Source of the DNA: Comamonadaceae bacterium
GTDB lineage: Bacteria; Pseudomonadota; Gammaproteobacteria; Burkholderiales; Burkholderiaceae_C
DNA: 64,000 nucleotides
Assembly: GCA_027483665.1 (NCBI GenBank)
Contig: JAIXUC010000008.1
Coordinates: forward strand, 1-64,000
Direction of reading: 5' to 3'
Under the pieces are notes generated by a model. The model worked only from the letters and a program-made list of their open reading frames with translations, searched no databases and was not told the DNA's origin. Below are positions 37,260 to 47,927 of the stretch, piece by piece (the first letter of the stretch is position 1; every line of letters starts with the position of its first letter). Made by a program: the position numbers and the translations under genes.

Positions 37260-38294
37260 ATGCAGATGAAGACTTTGAAGCTAGCGGCCACCTTGGTCGC
37301 CGCTGCCGGCACCCTGTTGGCAGCACCGGCACACGCCGGCAAGACCCTCGACGCCATCAAGGCTCGGGGCCAAGTGGTCTGCGGCGTGAACACCGGTCTG
37401 GCCGGCTTCTCGGCAGCAGACTCCAGCGGCAACTGGTCTGGCCTGGACGTGGACATTTGCAAGGCCATCGCAGCCGCCACGCTGGGTGATGCCACCAAGA
37501 TCAAGTACGTGCCTCTGAACGCCCAGCAGCGTTTCACCGCGTTGCAGTCTGGCGAAATCGACATCTTGTCGCGCAACACCACCTTCACGCTCACCCGTGA
37601 TGGCTCCCTCGGCCTGAGCCAGACCGTGGTCACGTATTACGACGGCCAAGGCTTCATGGTGCCAGTCAAGAGCAAGATCAAGAGCGCCAAGCAGCTCAAG
37701 AACCAAACCGTGTGCGTGCAGTCCGGCACCACCACCGAAAAGAACCTGACCGACTTCTCCAAGGCCAATAACCTGGGCATCAAGCCCGTGGTGTTTGAAA
37801 AGGTCGAAGCCGCCACCGGCGCTTACTTCGCTGGCCGTTGCGTCGCCTACACGACGGACGCCTCTGGCTTGGCCTCGGTGCGCAACAAGGAAGCCAAGAA
37901 CCCGGCAGAACACCTGATCTTGCCGGAGCTGATCTCCAAAGAGCCGCTGGGCCCCATGGTTCGCCGCGGTGACGACGAGTGGTTTGCCATCACCAAGTGG
38001 GTGATCTACGGTCTGCTCGAAGCTGAAGAGTACGGCGTGACGCAAGCCAATGTGGATCAGCTCAAGACCAGCTCGACCGACCCGGTCGTGCAGCGTTTGC
38101 TGGGCAGCACCGAAGACACCGGCAAGCTGCTGGGTCTGGACCGTGACTGGATGGCACGCGCCATCAAGACCACCGGCAACTACGGCGAAATCTTCGAGCG
38201 CAACGTCGGTCCGAAGTCGCCCCTGGGCTTGCCACGCGGTATCAACAATCTGTGGAACAAGGGCGGCCTGCAATACGCCTACCCCATCCGCTGA
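37260..38294 (+). CDS. aapJ: General L-amino acid ABC transporter, substrate-binding protein
   Basis: A 344-residue periplasmic binding protein of the AapJ/BztA type. A signal peptide (LAATLVAAAGTLLAAPAHA, cleavage near 26) is followed by TLDAIKARGQVVCGVNTGLAGFS, the family start of the mature protein, and RNTTFTLTRD near 100. It binds a broad range of polar and acidic amino acids for delivery to AapQM. A potential start ATG also lies two codons in. It is first in aapJQMP, with a hairpin between it and aapQ that should leave it in excess, as usual for binding proteins. Confidence 0.95.
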   Translation: MQMKTLKLAATLVAAAGTLLAAPAHAGKTLDAIKARGQVVCGVNTGLAGFSAADSSGNWSGLDVDICKAIAAATLGDATKIKYVPLNAQQRFTALQSGEIDILSRNTTFTLTRDGSLGLSQTVVTYYDGQGFMVPVKSKIKSAKQLKNQTVCVQSGTTTEKNLTDFSKANNLGIKPVVFEKVEAATGAYFAGRCVAYTTDASGLASVRNKEAKNPAEHLILPELISKEPLGPMVRRGDDEWFAITKWVIYGLLEAEEYGVTQANVDQLKTSSTDPVVQRLLGSTEDTGKLLGLDRDWMARAIKTTGNYGEIFERNVGPKSPLGLPRGINNLWNKGGLQYAYPIR

Positions 38295-38321
38295 TCTGAA
38301 GCCTTGCTTTAGGTATAGGTA

Positions 38322-38361
38322 ACAAACCGTCTGCAGGGCCTGCGCCTTGCAGGCGGTTTGT
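38322..38361 (+). terminator. Strong hairpin between aapJ and aapQ
   Basis: ACAAACCGTCTGCA (38322-38335) pairs with TGCAGGCGGTTTGT (38348-38361): 14 base pairs with one G-U, loop of 12. There is no immediate T-run, though T-rich sequence begins about 16 bases later. It probably acts as a partial terminator or 3'-end stabiliser, raising aapJ relative to the permease genes. Confidence 0.6.
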
Positions 38362-38449
38362 TCCAAATGAAACTGTGTTTTCTTGTGTTTTGTTCGCGCC
38401 CAGCGCGAACGCTCGGTCACCCCTTCTTTTGGCGAACTGAGTGCGCTCC

Positions 38450-39628
38450 ATGACTACTCCTGTATCCCCTCCCAAGGTCCGTCGTTGGTCCTGGCGCAGC
38501 CAGGCGTTTCGGGGTTTGGTTTATCAAGCGGTGGCGCTCGCCGTCATCGGCTTTGCCATTTGGTATTTGGCCCACAACACGCTGATCAACATGCGTGAAC
38601 GGGGCATCCAGAGCGGCTTCGACTTCCTCACGCAAACCGCAGGCTTTGACATCGGCGAAAGTCTGTTTCCTTTTGATTCCAGCGAGCATTACTGGAAAGC
38701 TTTTCTGGTCGGCTTGGTCAACACACTGCGCGTGGCGGTGCTCGGCATCTTGCTGACCACCCTGATCGGGACGCTCATTGGCGTTGGGCGCTTTTCGCGC
38801 AACGCGCTCATCCGCGGTCTTTGTTCGGCCTATGTCGAGTTCTTCCGCAACGTGCCCATCCTGCTTCAGTTGTTGATGTGGTACCTCCTCTTCACCGAGT
38901 TGCTTCCCGACACCCTGGAGCCTTGGGTCATTGGCCCCACCTTCCTGAGCAAGGGGGGCTTGAGTTACCCCATTCCCATCTGGACCCTGGGCCATGCGCT
39001 GGCCGTGGTTGGCCTGTTCGCTGGTGTGGTAGCTGCCTGGTTGTACCGGCGCTGGGCCTTTCGGCAGTTTGAAGCCACCGGGCGCATACGCAGCATGTTC
39101 TGGGTGCCCGTGGTGATCGTGCTCGCTGGCGGCGTTTTGGGTTGGCTGGTGGGTGGCGCACCCATGGCCATGAACGCGCCCAAGCAAGGCGAGTTCGCGG
39201 TGGAAGGCGGTGGTTCGCTCACGCCAGAGTTCATGGCCGTTCTGCTGGGGCTGACGGTCTACACCGCCGCCTTTGTGGCCGAGGTGGTTCGCGCGGGCAT
39301 CCAATCGGTGGCGCGCGGCCAGAGCGAAGCGGCTTCCGCCCTGGGCTTGGGCCGTGGCCAGGAAATGCGTTTGGTGATGCTGCCGCAGGCCTTGCGCGTG
39401 ATCATCCCGCCGCTGACCAACCAATACCTCAACCTCACCAAAAACTCATCGCTGGCCGTGGCCATTGGCTACCCCGATGTGGTGTCGATTGCCAACACCG
39501 CACTGAACCAAACCGGTCGTGCGGTGGAGTGCATCGCCATCGTGATGATCATTTATCTGTGTACCTCGCTCATCACCTCGTTGCTGATGAACTGGTACAA
39601 CGCCCGCGCGGCGATCAAGGAGCGCTGA
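38450..39628 (+). CDS. aapQ: General L-amino acid ABC transporter, permease AapQ
   Basis: A 392-residue HisMQ-type permease. Features: an N-terminal segment (about 27-45), the extended region ERGIQSGFDFLTQTAGFDIGES typical of AapQ/BztB, several membrane segments, and the EAA loop AARGQSEAASALGLGRGQEMRLVMLPQALRVIIPP-like sequence near 290-320 that contacts the ATPase. ATG 38450 (MTTPVSPPK) is preferred over a GTG three codons upstream. It follows aapJ after the hairpin and precedes aapM by 18 bases. Confidence 0.93.
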   Translation: MTTPVSPPKVRRWSWRSQAFRGLVYQAVALAVIGFAIWYLAHNTLINMRERGIQSGFDFLTQTAGFDIGESLFPFDSSEHYWKAFLVGLVNTLRVAVLGILLTTLIGTLIGVGRFSRNALIRGLCSAYVEFFRNVPILLQLLMWYLLFTELLPDTLEPWVIGPTFLSKGGLSYPIPIWTLGHALAVVGLFAGVVAAWLYRRWAFRQFEATGRIRSMFWVPVVIVLAGGVLGWLVGGAPMAMNAPKQGEFAVEGGGSLTPEFMAVLLGLTVYTAAFVAEVVRAGIQSVARGQSEAASALGLGRGQEMRLVMLPQALRVIIPPLTNQYLNLTKNSSLAVAIGYPDVVSIANTALNQTGRAVECIAIVMIIYLCTSLITSLLMNWYNARAAIKER

Positions 39629-39646
39629 GTCCTCAGCGAATACACC

Positions 39647-40750
39647 ATGACTGCCAAAACCTTTCAGCCCATCGCTCCCCGCCCCGCTCCGGTTCGCACC
39701 GACGGCCTCGTAGCCTGGATCAAAACCAATCTGTTCAACGACCTGCCCACCACAGTGGCCACTGTGCTGGTGGGCGGCTTGCTGCTGTGGTACGTCCCGC
39801 AGCTGCTCAATTGGGCTCTGTTTACCGCCATGTGGCGCCCCGACGCAGAAGCCTGCCGCGCAGAGAGCGTGGGCGCTTGCTGGGGCGTGGTGACCGAGAA
39901 GTACCGCCTGATCATCTTTGGGCGCTACCCGTTTGAAGAGCAATGGCGTCCTTTGGTTGCCACCTTGTTATTGGTCAGCCTGCTGGTGGCCAGTTGCATC
40001 CGCTACTTTTGGCGCGCTTGGTTGGCCGTGCTATGGGTGGTGGTGTTGGGTGTGTTCTTCACGCTCATGTACGGCGACACCATGGGCCTGACCAAGGTGG
40101 AGACCGACCGTTGGGGCGGTTTACCGCTGACGCTGTTGCTGGCGTCGCTGTCGATTGCGCTGGCCTTCCCCATCGCACTGATGGTGGCGCTGGGTCGGCG
40201 CTCCAAGTTGCCCGCCATCCGCAGCGCCTGCACCATTTACGTGGAGCTGGTGCGCGGCGTGCCGCTGATTTCGGTGCTGTTCATGGCCTCGTTCATGTTT
40301 CCGCTGTTCATGCCGCAAGGCACGAGCATCGACGTGCTGATCCGCGTGCTGGTCGGCATCACGCTGTTCGCCGCAGCTTACATGGCCGAAGTTATTCGCG
40401 GTGGCTTGCAAGCCATACCCAAAGGGCAGATCGAAGCCGCCGCCACACTGGGCCTGAGCTACTGGCAGACGCAGCGCAAGATCGTCTTGCCGCAAGCCTT
40501 GGCCATGGTGGTGCCGGGCATCATGAACAACTTCATTTCCATCTTCAAGGACACCTCGCTGGTGACCATCGTCAGCTTGTACGAGCTGACTGGCGCGCTG
40601 GGCCTGGCCTTGAACTCCGATGCTGATTGGCGGCCCTACAAGATCGAGGGCTACCTGTTCATCGCGTTGATCTACTTCGCCTTCTGTTTCGCCATGTCGC
40701 GCTACAGCTTGTGGGTCGAAAAGCAGGTCAACAAAGGCAAACAACGCTGA
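39647..40750 (+). CDS. aapM: General L-amino acid ABC transporter, permease AapM
   Basis: A 367-residue permease of the AapM/BztC type. After a cytoplasmic N-terminus there is a segment near 37-60, then a long region with RLIIFGRYPFEEQWRP characteristic of the family, further membrane segments, and the EAA loop IPKGQIEAAATLGLSYWQTQRKIVLPQAL near 255-283. It pairs with AapQ to form the membrane channel. The aapP start is 21 bases downstream. Confidence 0.93.
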   Translation: MTAKTFQPIAPRPAPVRTDGLVAWIKTNLFNDLPTTVATVLVGGLLLWYVPQLLNWALFTAMWRPDAEACRAESVGACWGVVTEKYRLIIFGRYPFEEQWRPLVATLLLVSLLVASCIRYFWRAWLAVLWVVVLGVFFTLMYGDTMGLTKVETDRWGGLPLTLLLASLSIALAFPIALMVALGRRSKLPAIRSACTIYVELVRGVPLISVLFMASFMFPLFMPQGTSIDVLIRVLVGITLFAAAYMAEVIRGGLQAIPKGQIEAAATLGLSYWQTQRKIVLPQALAMVVPGIMNNFISIFKDTSLVTIVSLYELTGALGLALNSDADWRPYKIEGYLFIALIYFAFCFAMSRYSLWVEKQVNKGKQR

Positions 40751-40771
40751 AACCTGAGGCAATCACACATC

Positions 40772-41515
40772 ATGGCTGAATCCATCATTTCTTTCGACAA
40801 AGTCAACAAGTGGTACGGCAACAACTTCCATGTTCTGCGCGACATTGACTTGGATGTGGCCAAAGGCGAGCGGATCGTCATTTGCGGGCCTTCGGGCTCA
40901 GGCAAGTCGACCCTCATCCGCTGCATCAACCGCCTGGAAGAGCACCAGCAAGGCCGATTGGTCGTTGACGGCACCGAGCTGTCCGACGACGTCAAAGCCA
41001 TCGATGAAATCCGCAAGCAAGTCGGCATGGTTTTTCAGCAGTTCAATTTGTTCCCGCACCTCACGGTGCTGGAGAACCTGACGCTGTCGCCCATGTGGGT
41101 GGGCAAGCTGCCCAAGAAAGAGGCTGAAGAACGGGCCATGTTGCAGCTGGAGCGTGTACGCATCGCAGAGCAAGCGGGCAAGTACCCGCTTCAACTCTCA
41201 GGGGGGCAACAGCAACGTGTGGCAATCGCGCGCGCTTTGTGCCTCACGCCCAAAATCATGTTGTTCGATGAGCCCACTTCAGCGCTCGACCCGGAGATGA
41301 TCAAGGAAGTGCTGGACGTGATGATCGAGCTGGCCAACCAGGGCATCACCATGCTGTGTGTCACGCATGAAATGGGTTTTGCCAAGGCCGTCGCAGACCG
41401 CGTGATCTTCATGGACCAGGGGCAAATCGTCGAGCAGAACACGCCGCACGAGTTCTTCAACAACCCGCAAAACGAGCGCAGCCGCGACTTCTTGTCCAAG
41501 ATACTGGGCCACTGA
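40772..41515 (+). CDS. aapP: General L-amino acid ABC transporter, ATPase AapP
   Basis: A 247-residue polar-amino-acid-type ABC ATPase. Walker [13 protein letters not shown] is near residue 38, the Q-loop [17 protein letters not shown] near 87, the signature [15 protein letters not shown] near 140 and Walker [17 protein letters not shown] near 163. It ends the aapJQMP cluster and is convergent with the DUF1631 gene 35 bases away. Confidence 0.96.
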   Translation: MAESIISFDKVNKWYGNNFHVLRDIDLDVAKGERIVICGPSGSGKSTLIRCINRLEEHQQGRLVVDGTELSDDVKAIDEIRKQVGMVFQQFNLFPHLTVLENLTLSPMWVGKLPKKEAEERAMLQLERVRIAEQAGKYPLQLSGGQQQRVAIARALCLTPKIMLFDEPTSALDPEMIKEVLDVMIELANQGITMLCVTHEMGFAKAVADRVIFMDQGQIVEQNTPHEFFNNPQNERSRDFLSKILGH

Positions 41516-41550
41516 AGACCGGAACGCGCCAAGCGCTCGACCAGCCAGGG

Positions 41551-44136
41551 TCAGATCAACAAGTCGACGCTGTTGCGCATGGCGGCGTCGGCGACCGCGT
41601 CCAGCGCGCCCTCGACCACGCCTTGGTCGGCCACCTCAATGATCACGCCTTCGCGCAGCAGCTTTTCCACCAGGCGGCGGGTCATGGAGTGGGTATGTCC
41701 ACCCTGCCCTTGGAACAGGAACATCGTGCCCTGCGGGCTGGCCCAAGCGAGCTGGGCTCTCGTCCACTGGCCTTCTTGATAGAACTCGACCCAGGTGCCA
41801 GGCGTGAGTGGCGCTGGTCCTGTGGCCTCGCCCTCGCTGGACAACTCCACCAGCTCCTCCACTGCACTGAGCGCGTCAGGTGCTGTGCTGGAGGCGTCTG
41901 CTGCCAAACCCTTGGGCAAGCCTCCGCTGTCCGACAGATCCAACAGGTTAGAGCGGGCCGCTTCTTCGGGTGCCACCCAGCTGCCCTTGCGCGCTACCCG
42001 GCTCAACTCGGCTTCCAAGGCTGCACGTTTCGAGTCCGTGGTGACGGGCAATGGTGCAGCAGCGCTGCTGGCGACCTCGGCTGAAGAGGCCTTGAGCGTT
42101 TGATGGTGGTAGGCCATCAACAGGTCCAACAGCACCGTGGTTTTCTCGGGCGGGAAGCCAATGGTCTTCAAGCCAGCGCGCATCTGCCCTAACAGCGACG
42201 GAATGAGTTGCACCAAGCGATCGCCCTGCCCGCGCACGGCTTCAGCGTTCACGCTCCACACCAGTTCGCTCACCAGTGCTTCATAACCGTGGGGGCCGGC
42301 CTCGCCACCGGGGTCCTCCAAGCGCGCCCGCGCCACCACCTGCGACCAGGGGCCACAGATGAAGTCCACCAAGGCAGCAGGTGCTGCTGCAACGTCAGGG
42401 CGTTTGCGAAAGGCCCGTGCCACAGCGCTGGCCACCGACTGCTTGCGCTCCACCTCGGCCAGAGCACGCGCCACCTCGCTGCGGGCGGCCAGTTGGCCAC
42501 GCTCGTTGTCTGCCCACAACCGGGTCAGCGTGTCCATGACCCACTGAAAAGGCTCTGCGCCGTGAATAGGCTGCTCATTGAGCTGCTCGAACAAAACCCA
42601 AACCGGCTGGATGAAAGCCTGAAAAGCCGGATCATCGGCTTGCGTAAACCCTAGGCCGCGCTGCGTGATCTCTTCGAGCAAACGACGTGCTGGATGCCTG
42701 CGGTCACTGAAAAAGCGCGGGTCCACCATGGCCAGGCGCATCAGCGGTTGTTCCAGCGCACGCAAGGTATCGCGCAAGGCTGGCAGCAGGCGCGGATCGC
42801 GACCGATGCTCTCCATCATCAAGGTGACGACTTCCAGCCCCAGTGCCTGGCCCAACTGCAGCTGGTCCCCGGCCGAGATCAAATGCTGCTCGTTGCCAAC
42901 TGCCATGGCCTTCAAAGTGGCCACGCCGTCGGTGCCCGGCACCACCCTGGCACCTGCGCGCTGGGCTACCAACTGGCGCTGCGCGAAGCGGTGCATCACC
43001 TGCTCGACCTGGCGCATTTCCTCCAGCGCTTCAAAAGCTGCGGGCACGGTGTTGGCAAAGTCAGGCCGCTCGTTGGAGGCGGTGGGGAAGTGAAAGCTGC
43101 CATCGGCCTCCCGCGCCGCAGCTGCCATGGTCGCTGTTGGCGCGCGGCGGTCGAACTCGCCAGTCAGCAGGCGGCGCAATTGATCCACCGTCAACAAGGT
43201 GCTGGCTCGGTCGGCAGGCCCCAGCTGTGCGGCACCTGAGCCGCCCATGGCGAAAGCCGCAGCCTCTGCAGCGCCCTCGACCGCGCCAGGGGCGGAAACG
43301 CCCGGTGTGCGTGGGTTGAAGCTGCGGCTCACCGCCAACGGACCTTCGCCGCCGTAGGCAGATGGGCCGCCACCTCGGATGCTCGGGCCACTGCCACCTC
43401 CCGGACCGACCGGACCACTCGAGCCGCCTGGCCCTCGATAACCAGCAGGGCCACTGCCACCACCCGCACCACCCGCACCACCCATCGGCGTTTGAATGAC
43501 TGCGTAACCAGCCGGCGTGACGCCTTGGTCCTTCAGGCGTGTGCTGATGACCCGGTAAATACCTGCCAATTCCTTGCCGAGCGCACTGGCCATGGATTGC
43601 ATCCAGGTCAGGCGTTGGCTGGCCGAGAGCGGCGTATTTGCCAAGGTTTCGCGCAAGGCACGCAAGTAAACCTCGGGGCGCAGCGGGTTGCGATCGGCCT
43701 GGATGCTGCTGAAGCCCAGCACTGTGCTCACCAAACCATTGAGTTCGTTCAGCTCGGCTTCGGCAGCGGACAAGGCCAGTTGCTGGGCTCGCGCAATCTC
43801 CACCTTCTCCAGCACCTGGGATTCATCCATCAGCTCGAGTTGGCCAAAACTCAGCGCGGCCAGCGGCTTGGCCTTTTTTTCCACCAGCTCCACATCGAAC
43901 TGGGTGCGAAGCTGCTTGGCAAAGACCTCGCGCAGCGCCATGTGGTGCTGATCGAGCAAGCGCAAGCCATCGTCATGGCCGCGCCTTTCGTTGGCGTCAA
44001 AGGCCTGTTCGATGCGAAACATCAGACCCTGGCGCGCCTTGATCACCAAGTTGTCCATCAACTCGGCACCATCGGACGCGGCTTCGCTGATGCACTGCGT
44101 GAGCAGCTTAGAGCGAGCAGCAGACGACATGGCCAT
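41551..44136 (-). CDS. DUF1631 family protein
   Basis: An 861-residue cytoplasmic protein of the DUF1631 family, sometimes misnamed thymidine phosphorylase in older annotation. The N-terminal helical part (AARSKLLTQCISEAASDGAELMDNLV) and the central block PAFQAFIQPVWVLFEQLNE belong to the family. Residues about 217-265 are an unusual Gly/Pro/Ser-rich linker. The C-terminal GTWVEFYQEGQWTRAQLAWASPQG resembles a small PilZ-like barrel, but no clear c-di-GMP-binding motif is seen, so that is only a suggestion. It starts 9 bases after ettA on the same strand. Confidence 0.85.
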   Translation of the reverse strand: MAMSSAARSKLLTQCISEAASDGAELMDNLVIKARQGLMFRIEQAFDANERRGHDDGLRLLDQHHMALREVFAKQLRTQFDVELVEKKAKPLAALSFGQLELMDESQVLEKVEIARAQQLALSAAEAELNELNGLVSTVLGFSSIQADRNPLRPEVYLRALRETLANTPLSASQRLTWMQSMASALGKELAGIYRVISTRLKDQGVTPAGYAVIQTPMGGAGGAGGGSGPAGYRGPGGSSGPVGPGGGSGPSIRGGGPSAYGGEGPLAVSRSFNPRTPGVSAPGAVEGAAEAAAFAMGGSGAAQLGPADRASTLLTVDQLRRLLTGEFDRRAPTATMAAAAREADGSFHFPTASNERPDFANTVPAAFEALEEMRQVEQVMHRFAQRQLVAQRAGARVVPGTDGVATLKAMAVGNEQHLISAGDQLQLGQALGLEVVTLMMESIGRDPRLLPALRDTLRALEQPLMRLAMVDPRFFSDRRHPARRLLEEITQRGLGFTQADDPAFQAFIQPVWVLFEQLNEQPIHGAEPFQWVMDTLTRLWADNERGQLAARSEVARALAEVERKQSVASAVARAFRKRPDVAAAPAALVDFICGPWSQVVARARLEDPGGEAGPHGYEALVSELVWSVNAEAVRGQGDRLVQLIPSLLGQMRAGLKTIGFPPEKTTVLLDLLMAYHHQTLKASSAEVASSAAAPLPVTTDSKRAALEAELSRVARKGSWVAPEEAARSNLLDLSDSGGLPKGLAADASSTAPDALSAVEELVELSSEGEATGPAPLTPGTWVEFYQEGQWTRAQLAWASPQGTMFLFQGQGGHTHSMTRRLVEKLLREGVIIEVADQGVVEGALDAVADAAMRNSVDLLI

Positions 44137-44145
44137 GAAAGAAAT

Positions 44146-45813
44146 TTACTTCAAGGCCTTGAAACGCATGCGCCGGGGCTTGGCACCTTCTTCGCCCAGA
44201 CGGCGGCGCTTGTCGGCTTCGTACTCTTGGTAGTTGCCATCGAAAAACACCCATTGGCTGTCGCCCTCAGCGGCCAAGATGTGCGTGGCGATGCGGTCCA
44301 AGAACCAGCGGTCATGGCTGATCACCATCACGCTGCCTGCGAACTCCAGCAGTGCGTCTTCCAGCGCACGCAGGGTTTCAACATCCAGGTCGTTGGATGG
44401 CTCGTCGAGCATCAAGACATTGCCGCCGGCAATGAGGGTTTTGGCCAGGTGCAGGCGACCGCGCTCGCCGCCTGAGAGCAAGCCCACCTTCTTTTGCTGG
44501 TCTCCGCCGTTGAAGTTGAAGCGACCGCAGTAAGCGCGGCTGGCCATTTGAAATTTGCCCACCGTGAGGATGTCGAGCCCGCCCGAGATGTCTTCCCAAA
44601 CGGTCTTGTCGTTGGCCAAATCGTCGCGCGACTGGTCTACAAAAGCCATCTTCACGGTCTTGCCAATGAGCACCTCGCCGGAGTCTGGGGTCTCCTTGCC
44701 GGAGATCAGTTTGAACAGCGTGGACTTGCCCGCGCCGTTGGGGCCGATGATGCCGACGATGGCGCCAGCGGGTACCTTGAAGCTGAGCTTGTCGATGAGC
44801 AAGCGGTCACCAAAGGACTTGCTCACATCTTTGAACTCGATCACCTCGTTGCCCAGGCGCTCCGCCACGGGTATGAATATTTCCTGCGTCTCGTTGCGCT
44901 TTTGGTATTCGTAGTCGGACAGCTCTTCGAAACGCGCCAGACGCGCCTTGCTTTTGGCTTGGCGGCCCTTGGGGTTTTGGCGCGCCCATTCCAGCTCTTT
45001 CTTCAAGGCCTTGGCGCGGGCATCCTCGCCTTTTTGTTCCTTCTCCAGGCGGTCTTGCTTTTGTTCAAGCCAAGTGCTGTAGTTGCCCTTCCAGGGAATG
45101 CCATGGCCACGGTCGAGTTCCAAAATCCATTCGGCCGCGTTGTCCAGGAAGTAGCGGTCGTGGGTGATGGCCACCACGGTGCCAGAAAAGCGCGCCAAGA
45201 ACTGCTCCAGCCAGTCCACCGATTCGGCATCCAAGTGGTTGGTTGGTTCATCGAGCAGCAGCATGTCGGGCTTGGACAACAGCAAACGGCACAGCGCGAC
45301 GCGGCGCTTTTCGCCACCCGACAGGTTCTTGATGACGGCGTCCCAGGCAGGCAGACGCAAGGCGTCGGCGGCGATATCCAGCAAGTGCTCCGAGCCGTCG
45401 CTGGCACCAGCTGCAGCAATCACCGCTTCCAGCTGTGCCTGCTCTGCGGCCAAGGCGTCGAAGTCGGCGTTTTCTTCAGCATAGGCTGCATACACCTCTT
45501 CCAGCCGCGCTTGGGCGGCCTTGACTTCACCCATGCCACCTTCCACCGCCTCGCGCACCGAAGATTCAGCATCAAGCTGTGGCTCTTGCGGCAAGTAGCC
45601 GATCTTGATCCCCGGCATGGGCGTGGCCTCGCCCTCGATTTCGCTGTCAACGCCAGCCATGATTTTCAGCAGGGTTGACTTGCCCGAGCCGTTGACGCCC
45701 AGCACACCGATCTTGGCACCGGGGAAAAAGGACAAAGAAATGTCCTTCAAGATAGATCGCTTGGGAGGCACGATTTTGCCGACCCGGTTCATGGTGAACA
45801 CGTACTGCGCCAT
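44146..45813 (-). CDS. ettA: Energy-dependent translational throttle protein EttA
   Basis: A 555-residue ABC-F protein that binds the ribosomal E site and gates the first elongation step according to the ATP/ADP ratio. Two ABC domains are present: Walker [13 protein letters not shown] (near 40) with [16 protein letters not shown], and [12 protein letters not shown] (near 360) with [15 protein letters not shown]; between them is the charged P-site tRNA interaction motif region ([18 protein letters not shown]). [18 protein letters not shown] is the family start; the longer upstream frame is not. DUF1631 follows in the operon and rhlE is divergent. Confidence 0.96.
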   Translation of the reverse strand: MAQYVFTMNRVGKIVPPKRSILKDISLSFFPGAKIGVLGVNGSGKSTLLKIMAGVDSEIEGEATPMPGIKIGYLPQEPQLDAESSVREAVEGGMGEVKAAQARLEEVYAAYAEENADFDALAAEQAQLEAVIAAAGASDGSEHLLDIAADALRLPAWDAVIKNLSGGEKRRVALCRLLLSKPDMLLLDEPTNHLDAESVDWLEQFLARFSGTVVAITHDRYFLDNAAEWILELDRGHGIPWKGNYSTWLEQKQDRLEKEQKGEDARAKALKKELEWARQNPKGRQAKSKARLARFEELSDYEYQKRNETQEIFIPVAERLGNEVIEFKDVSKSFGDRLLIDKLSFKVPAGAIVGIIGPNGAGKSTLFKLISGKETPDSGEVLIGKTVKMAFVDQSRDDLANDKTVWEDISGGLDILTVGKFQMASRAYCGRFNFNGGDQQKKVGLLSGGERGRLHLAKTLIAGGNVLMLDEPSNDLDVETLRALEDALLEFAGSVMVISHDRWFLDRIATHILAAEGDSQWVFFDGNYQEYEADKRRRLGEEGAKPRRMRFKALK

Positions 45814-46073
45814 GGTGGGAATCTTTCTGTCAAGAACAAGGTGGGGTTGCAGCCGTGCGTTGGACGGGGCATGCCCGCCAGGGGCCTGCAAATAACCCCC
45901 GATTATCGACCCATGCCACAATGCAGCCCGACCTCGGCCCAGTTACCGAAGTCAGCAGCCATCGCGCTGCGGGGCCTTTGGTCCCTTTCGAAACCCCATC
46001 AGCCCTGACTGACGCACCGCTCACGGTGGTGCGAAAGGCCGATGACCCAGCGCCGGATCGCGGCGCTTCCCCG

Positions 46074-47915
46074 ATGACATTTGAAGAATTGCAACTGGCA
46101 CCCGCCATCCTCAAGGCCGTGCGCGAGCAGGGTTACGACACCCCCACCCCCATTCAAGCGCAGGCCATTCCGGCCGTTTTGGCTGGCCAAGATTTGCTGG
46201 CAGGCGCGCAAACCGGTACCGGCAAAACCGCCGCCTTCACCTTGCCCCTGCTGCACAAGCTCACCATGAGCCGCAGCCCGAACAACAAGTTCGGTGGTCT
46301 GGGCATCCGGGCGCTGGTGCTGACCCCCACGCGGGAGTTGGCGGCCCAGGTCGAAGAGTCTGTTCGCACTTACGGCAAATACCTGCAGCTCACCTCTGCT
46401 GTCATTTTTGGCGGCGTCGGAATGAACCCGCAGATCGATCGCTTGAAGCGCGGCGTGGACATCTTGGTGGCCACCCCTGGGCGCCTGCTCGATCTGCAGC
46501 AACAAGGCTTTCTGGATCTCTCCACTGTGCAGGTGCTGGTGCTCGATGAGGCCGACCGCATGCTGGACATGGGCTTCATCCACGATGTGAAGAAGGTGCT
46601 GGCACTGGTGCCGCAAGCCAAGCAAAGCTTGCTGTTCTCTGCCACCTTCAGCGATGAAATCCGCGAGTTGGCCGCCAACCTGCTGCGCAACCCGCAAAGC
46701 ATTCAAGTAACGCCGCGCAACACCACGGTGCAGCGCATCAACCAAGTGATTCACCCGGTGGGCCGCGGCAAGAAAAAGGCTTTGCTGGCTCACATCATTC
46801 AAGCGCACAACTGGAGCCAGGTTTTGGTGTTCACGCGCACCAAATTCGGTGCCAACAACGTCGCCGAGTTCTTGGAAAAGAACGGCATCAGCGCAATGGC
46901 GCTGCACGGCAACAAAAGCCAAAGCGCACGCACCCAAGCGCTGGCCGGCTTCAAAAGCGGCGACATCCGTGCGCTGGTAGCGACCGACATCGCCGCGCGC
47001 GGCATCGACATCGAAGAGCTACCGCACGTGGTGAACTACGAAGTGCCCAACGTCCCGGAAGATTACGTGCACCGCATCGGCCGAACAGGCCGCGCTGGCA
47101 ACAGCGGCGAGGCTGTGAGCTTGGTGTGCCTGGATGAAGAAGGCTTCATGCAGGAAATCGAGCGCTTCACGCGCCAACAAATTCCAGCCGTGGTCGTCGA
47201 AGGCTTTGCCCCCGAGCCCGGCGAGGTGGCAGAGCCGATCGCCATGGGACGCCAAACCTTGTGGGGCGGCGCTGGCAAGCCGCCTAGCCGTGACGTCATG
47301 GCCGCAGCCGCCAAAGCTGCTCGCGGTGAAATGATGCAGCGCATGCGCGACAGCAAAGGCCCGGGTGCGGCTCAGGGCGCAGGGCGTGGCGCTGCACCAG
47401 GTGCTGGGCGTGGTGGCAACAGGGGACGCAGCGAAGGCGGGCGCGGAGATGGCCGTGAGGAGACACGCCCTGATGGCTACAACGGTGGTGGCCGTGGGAA
47501 CGGCGGGTCCGCTGGGGGCCAGCGTCCTGCGCAGCCACGCATGGGTAAACCCAACGGCCCGCGCCCACAGCATGCACGCGGCCCGCGCCCGCCGAACGAC
47601 CCGATGCAAGCACCGCGTGACCACGACAACCGCGACGACGAGTTTCAACCACGCGCCGGCGCGCACCAAAACCGCAGCCCCTTCGTGCTGCGCGAGGCAC
47701 CCGTGCAACCGGGCGAACTCGGCGGTCAGCCCAACCCCCTGCGCACGAGCGTGGACAGCATGGCCGACCGCGCCCGCCGCAACGGCGGTGGCGGTGGCGG
47801 TGGTGGTGGTGGCAGCTTCCGCCGTGGCAAGCCCGGTGGCGGCGGTGGAAGTGGTGGAAGCGGAAACTCAAGTGGTGGTGGCGGCGGCCGCAGCCGCAGC
47901 TACGGGCGGGGCTAA
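46074..47915 (+). CDS. rhlE: DEAD-box RNA helicase RhlE
   Basis: A 613-residue DEAD-box helicase. The Q-motif region [33 protein letters not shown] opens the protein; then [43 protein letters not shown] and [10 protein letters not shown]. From about 430 the tail is disordered, Gly/Arg-rich and basic (RNA binding), ending in long glycine runs with RSRSYGRG. RhlE-type helicases remodel rRNA precursors and mRNAs. The frame is open from 45855, with ATG 45921 a possible alternative start giving 51 more residues; I chose the ATG at the conserved core. It is divergent from ettA. Confidence 0.94.
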   Translation: MTFEELQLAPAILKAVREQGYDTPTPIQAQAIPAVLAGQDLLAGAQTGTGKTAAFTLPLLHKLTMSRSPNNKFGGLGIRALVLTPTRELAAQVEESVRTYGKYLQLTSAVIFGGVGMNPQIDRLKRGVDILVATPGRLLDLQQQGFLDLSTVQVLVLDEADRMLDMGFIHDVKKVLALVPQAKQSLLFSATFSDEIRELAANLLRNPQSIQVTPRNTTVQRINQVIHPVGRGKKKALLAHIIQAHNWSQVLVFTRTKFGANNVAEFLEKNGISAMALHGNKSQSARTQALAGFKSGDIRALVATDIAARGIDIEELPHVVNYEVPNVPEDYVHRIGRTGRAGNSGEAVSLVCLDEEGFMQEIERFTRQQIPAVVVEGFAPEPGEVAEPIAMGRQTLWGGAGKPPSRDVMAAAAKAARGEMMQRMRDSKGPGAAQGAGRGAAPGAGRGGNRGRSEGGRGDGREETRPDGYNGGGRGNGGSAGGQRPAQPRMGKPNGPRPQHARGPRPPNDPMQAPRDHDNRDDEFQPRAGAHQNRSPFVLREAPVQPGELGGQPNPLRTSVDSMADRARRNGGGGGGGGGGSFRRGKPGGGGGSGGSGNSSGGGGGRSRSYGRG

Positions 47916-47927
47916 ACACCGCGTCGG

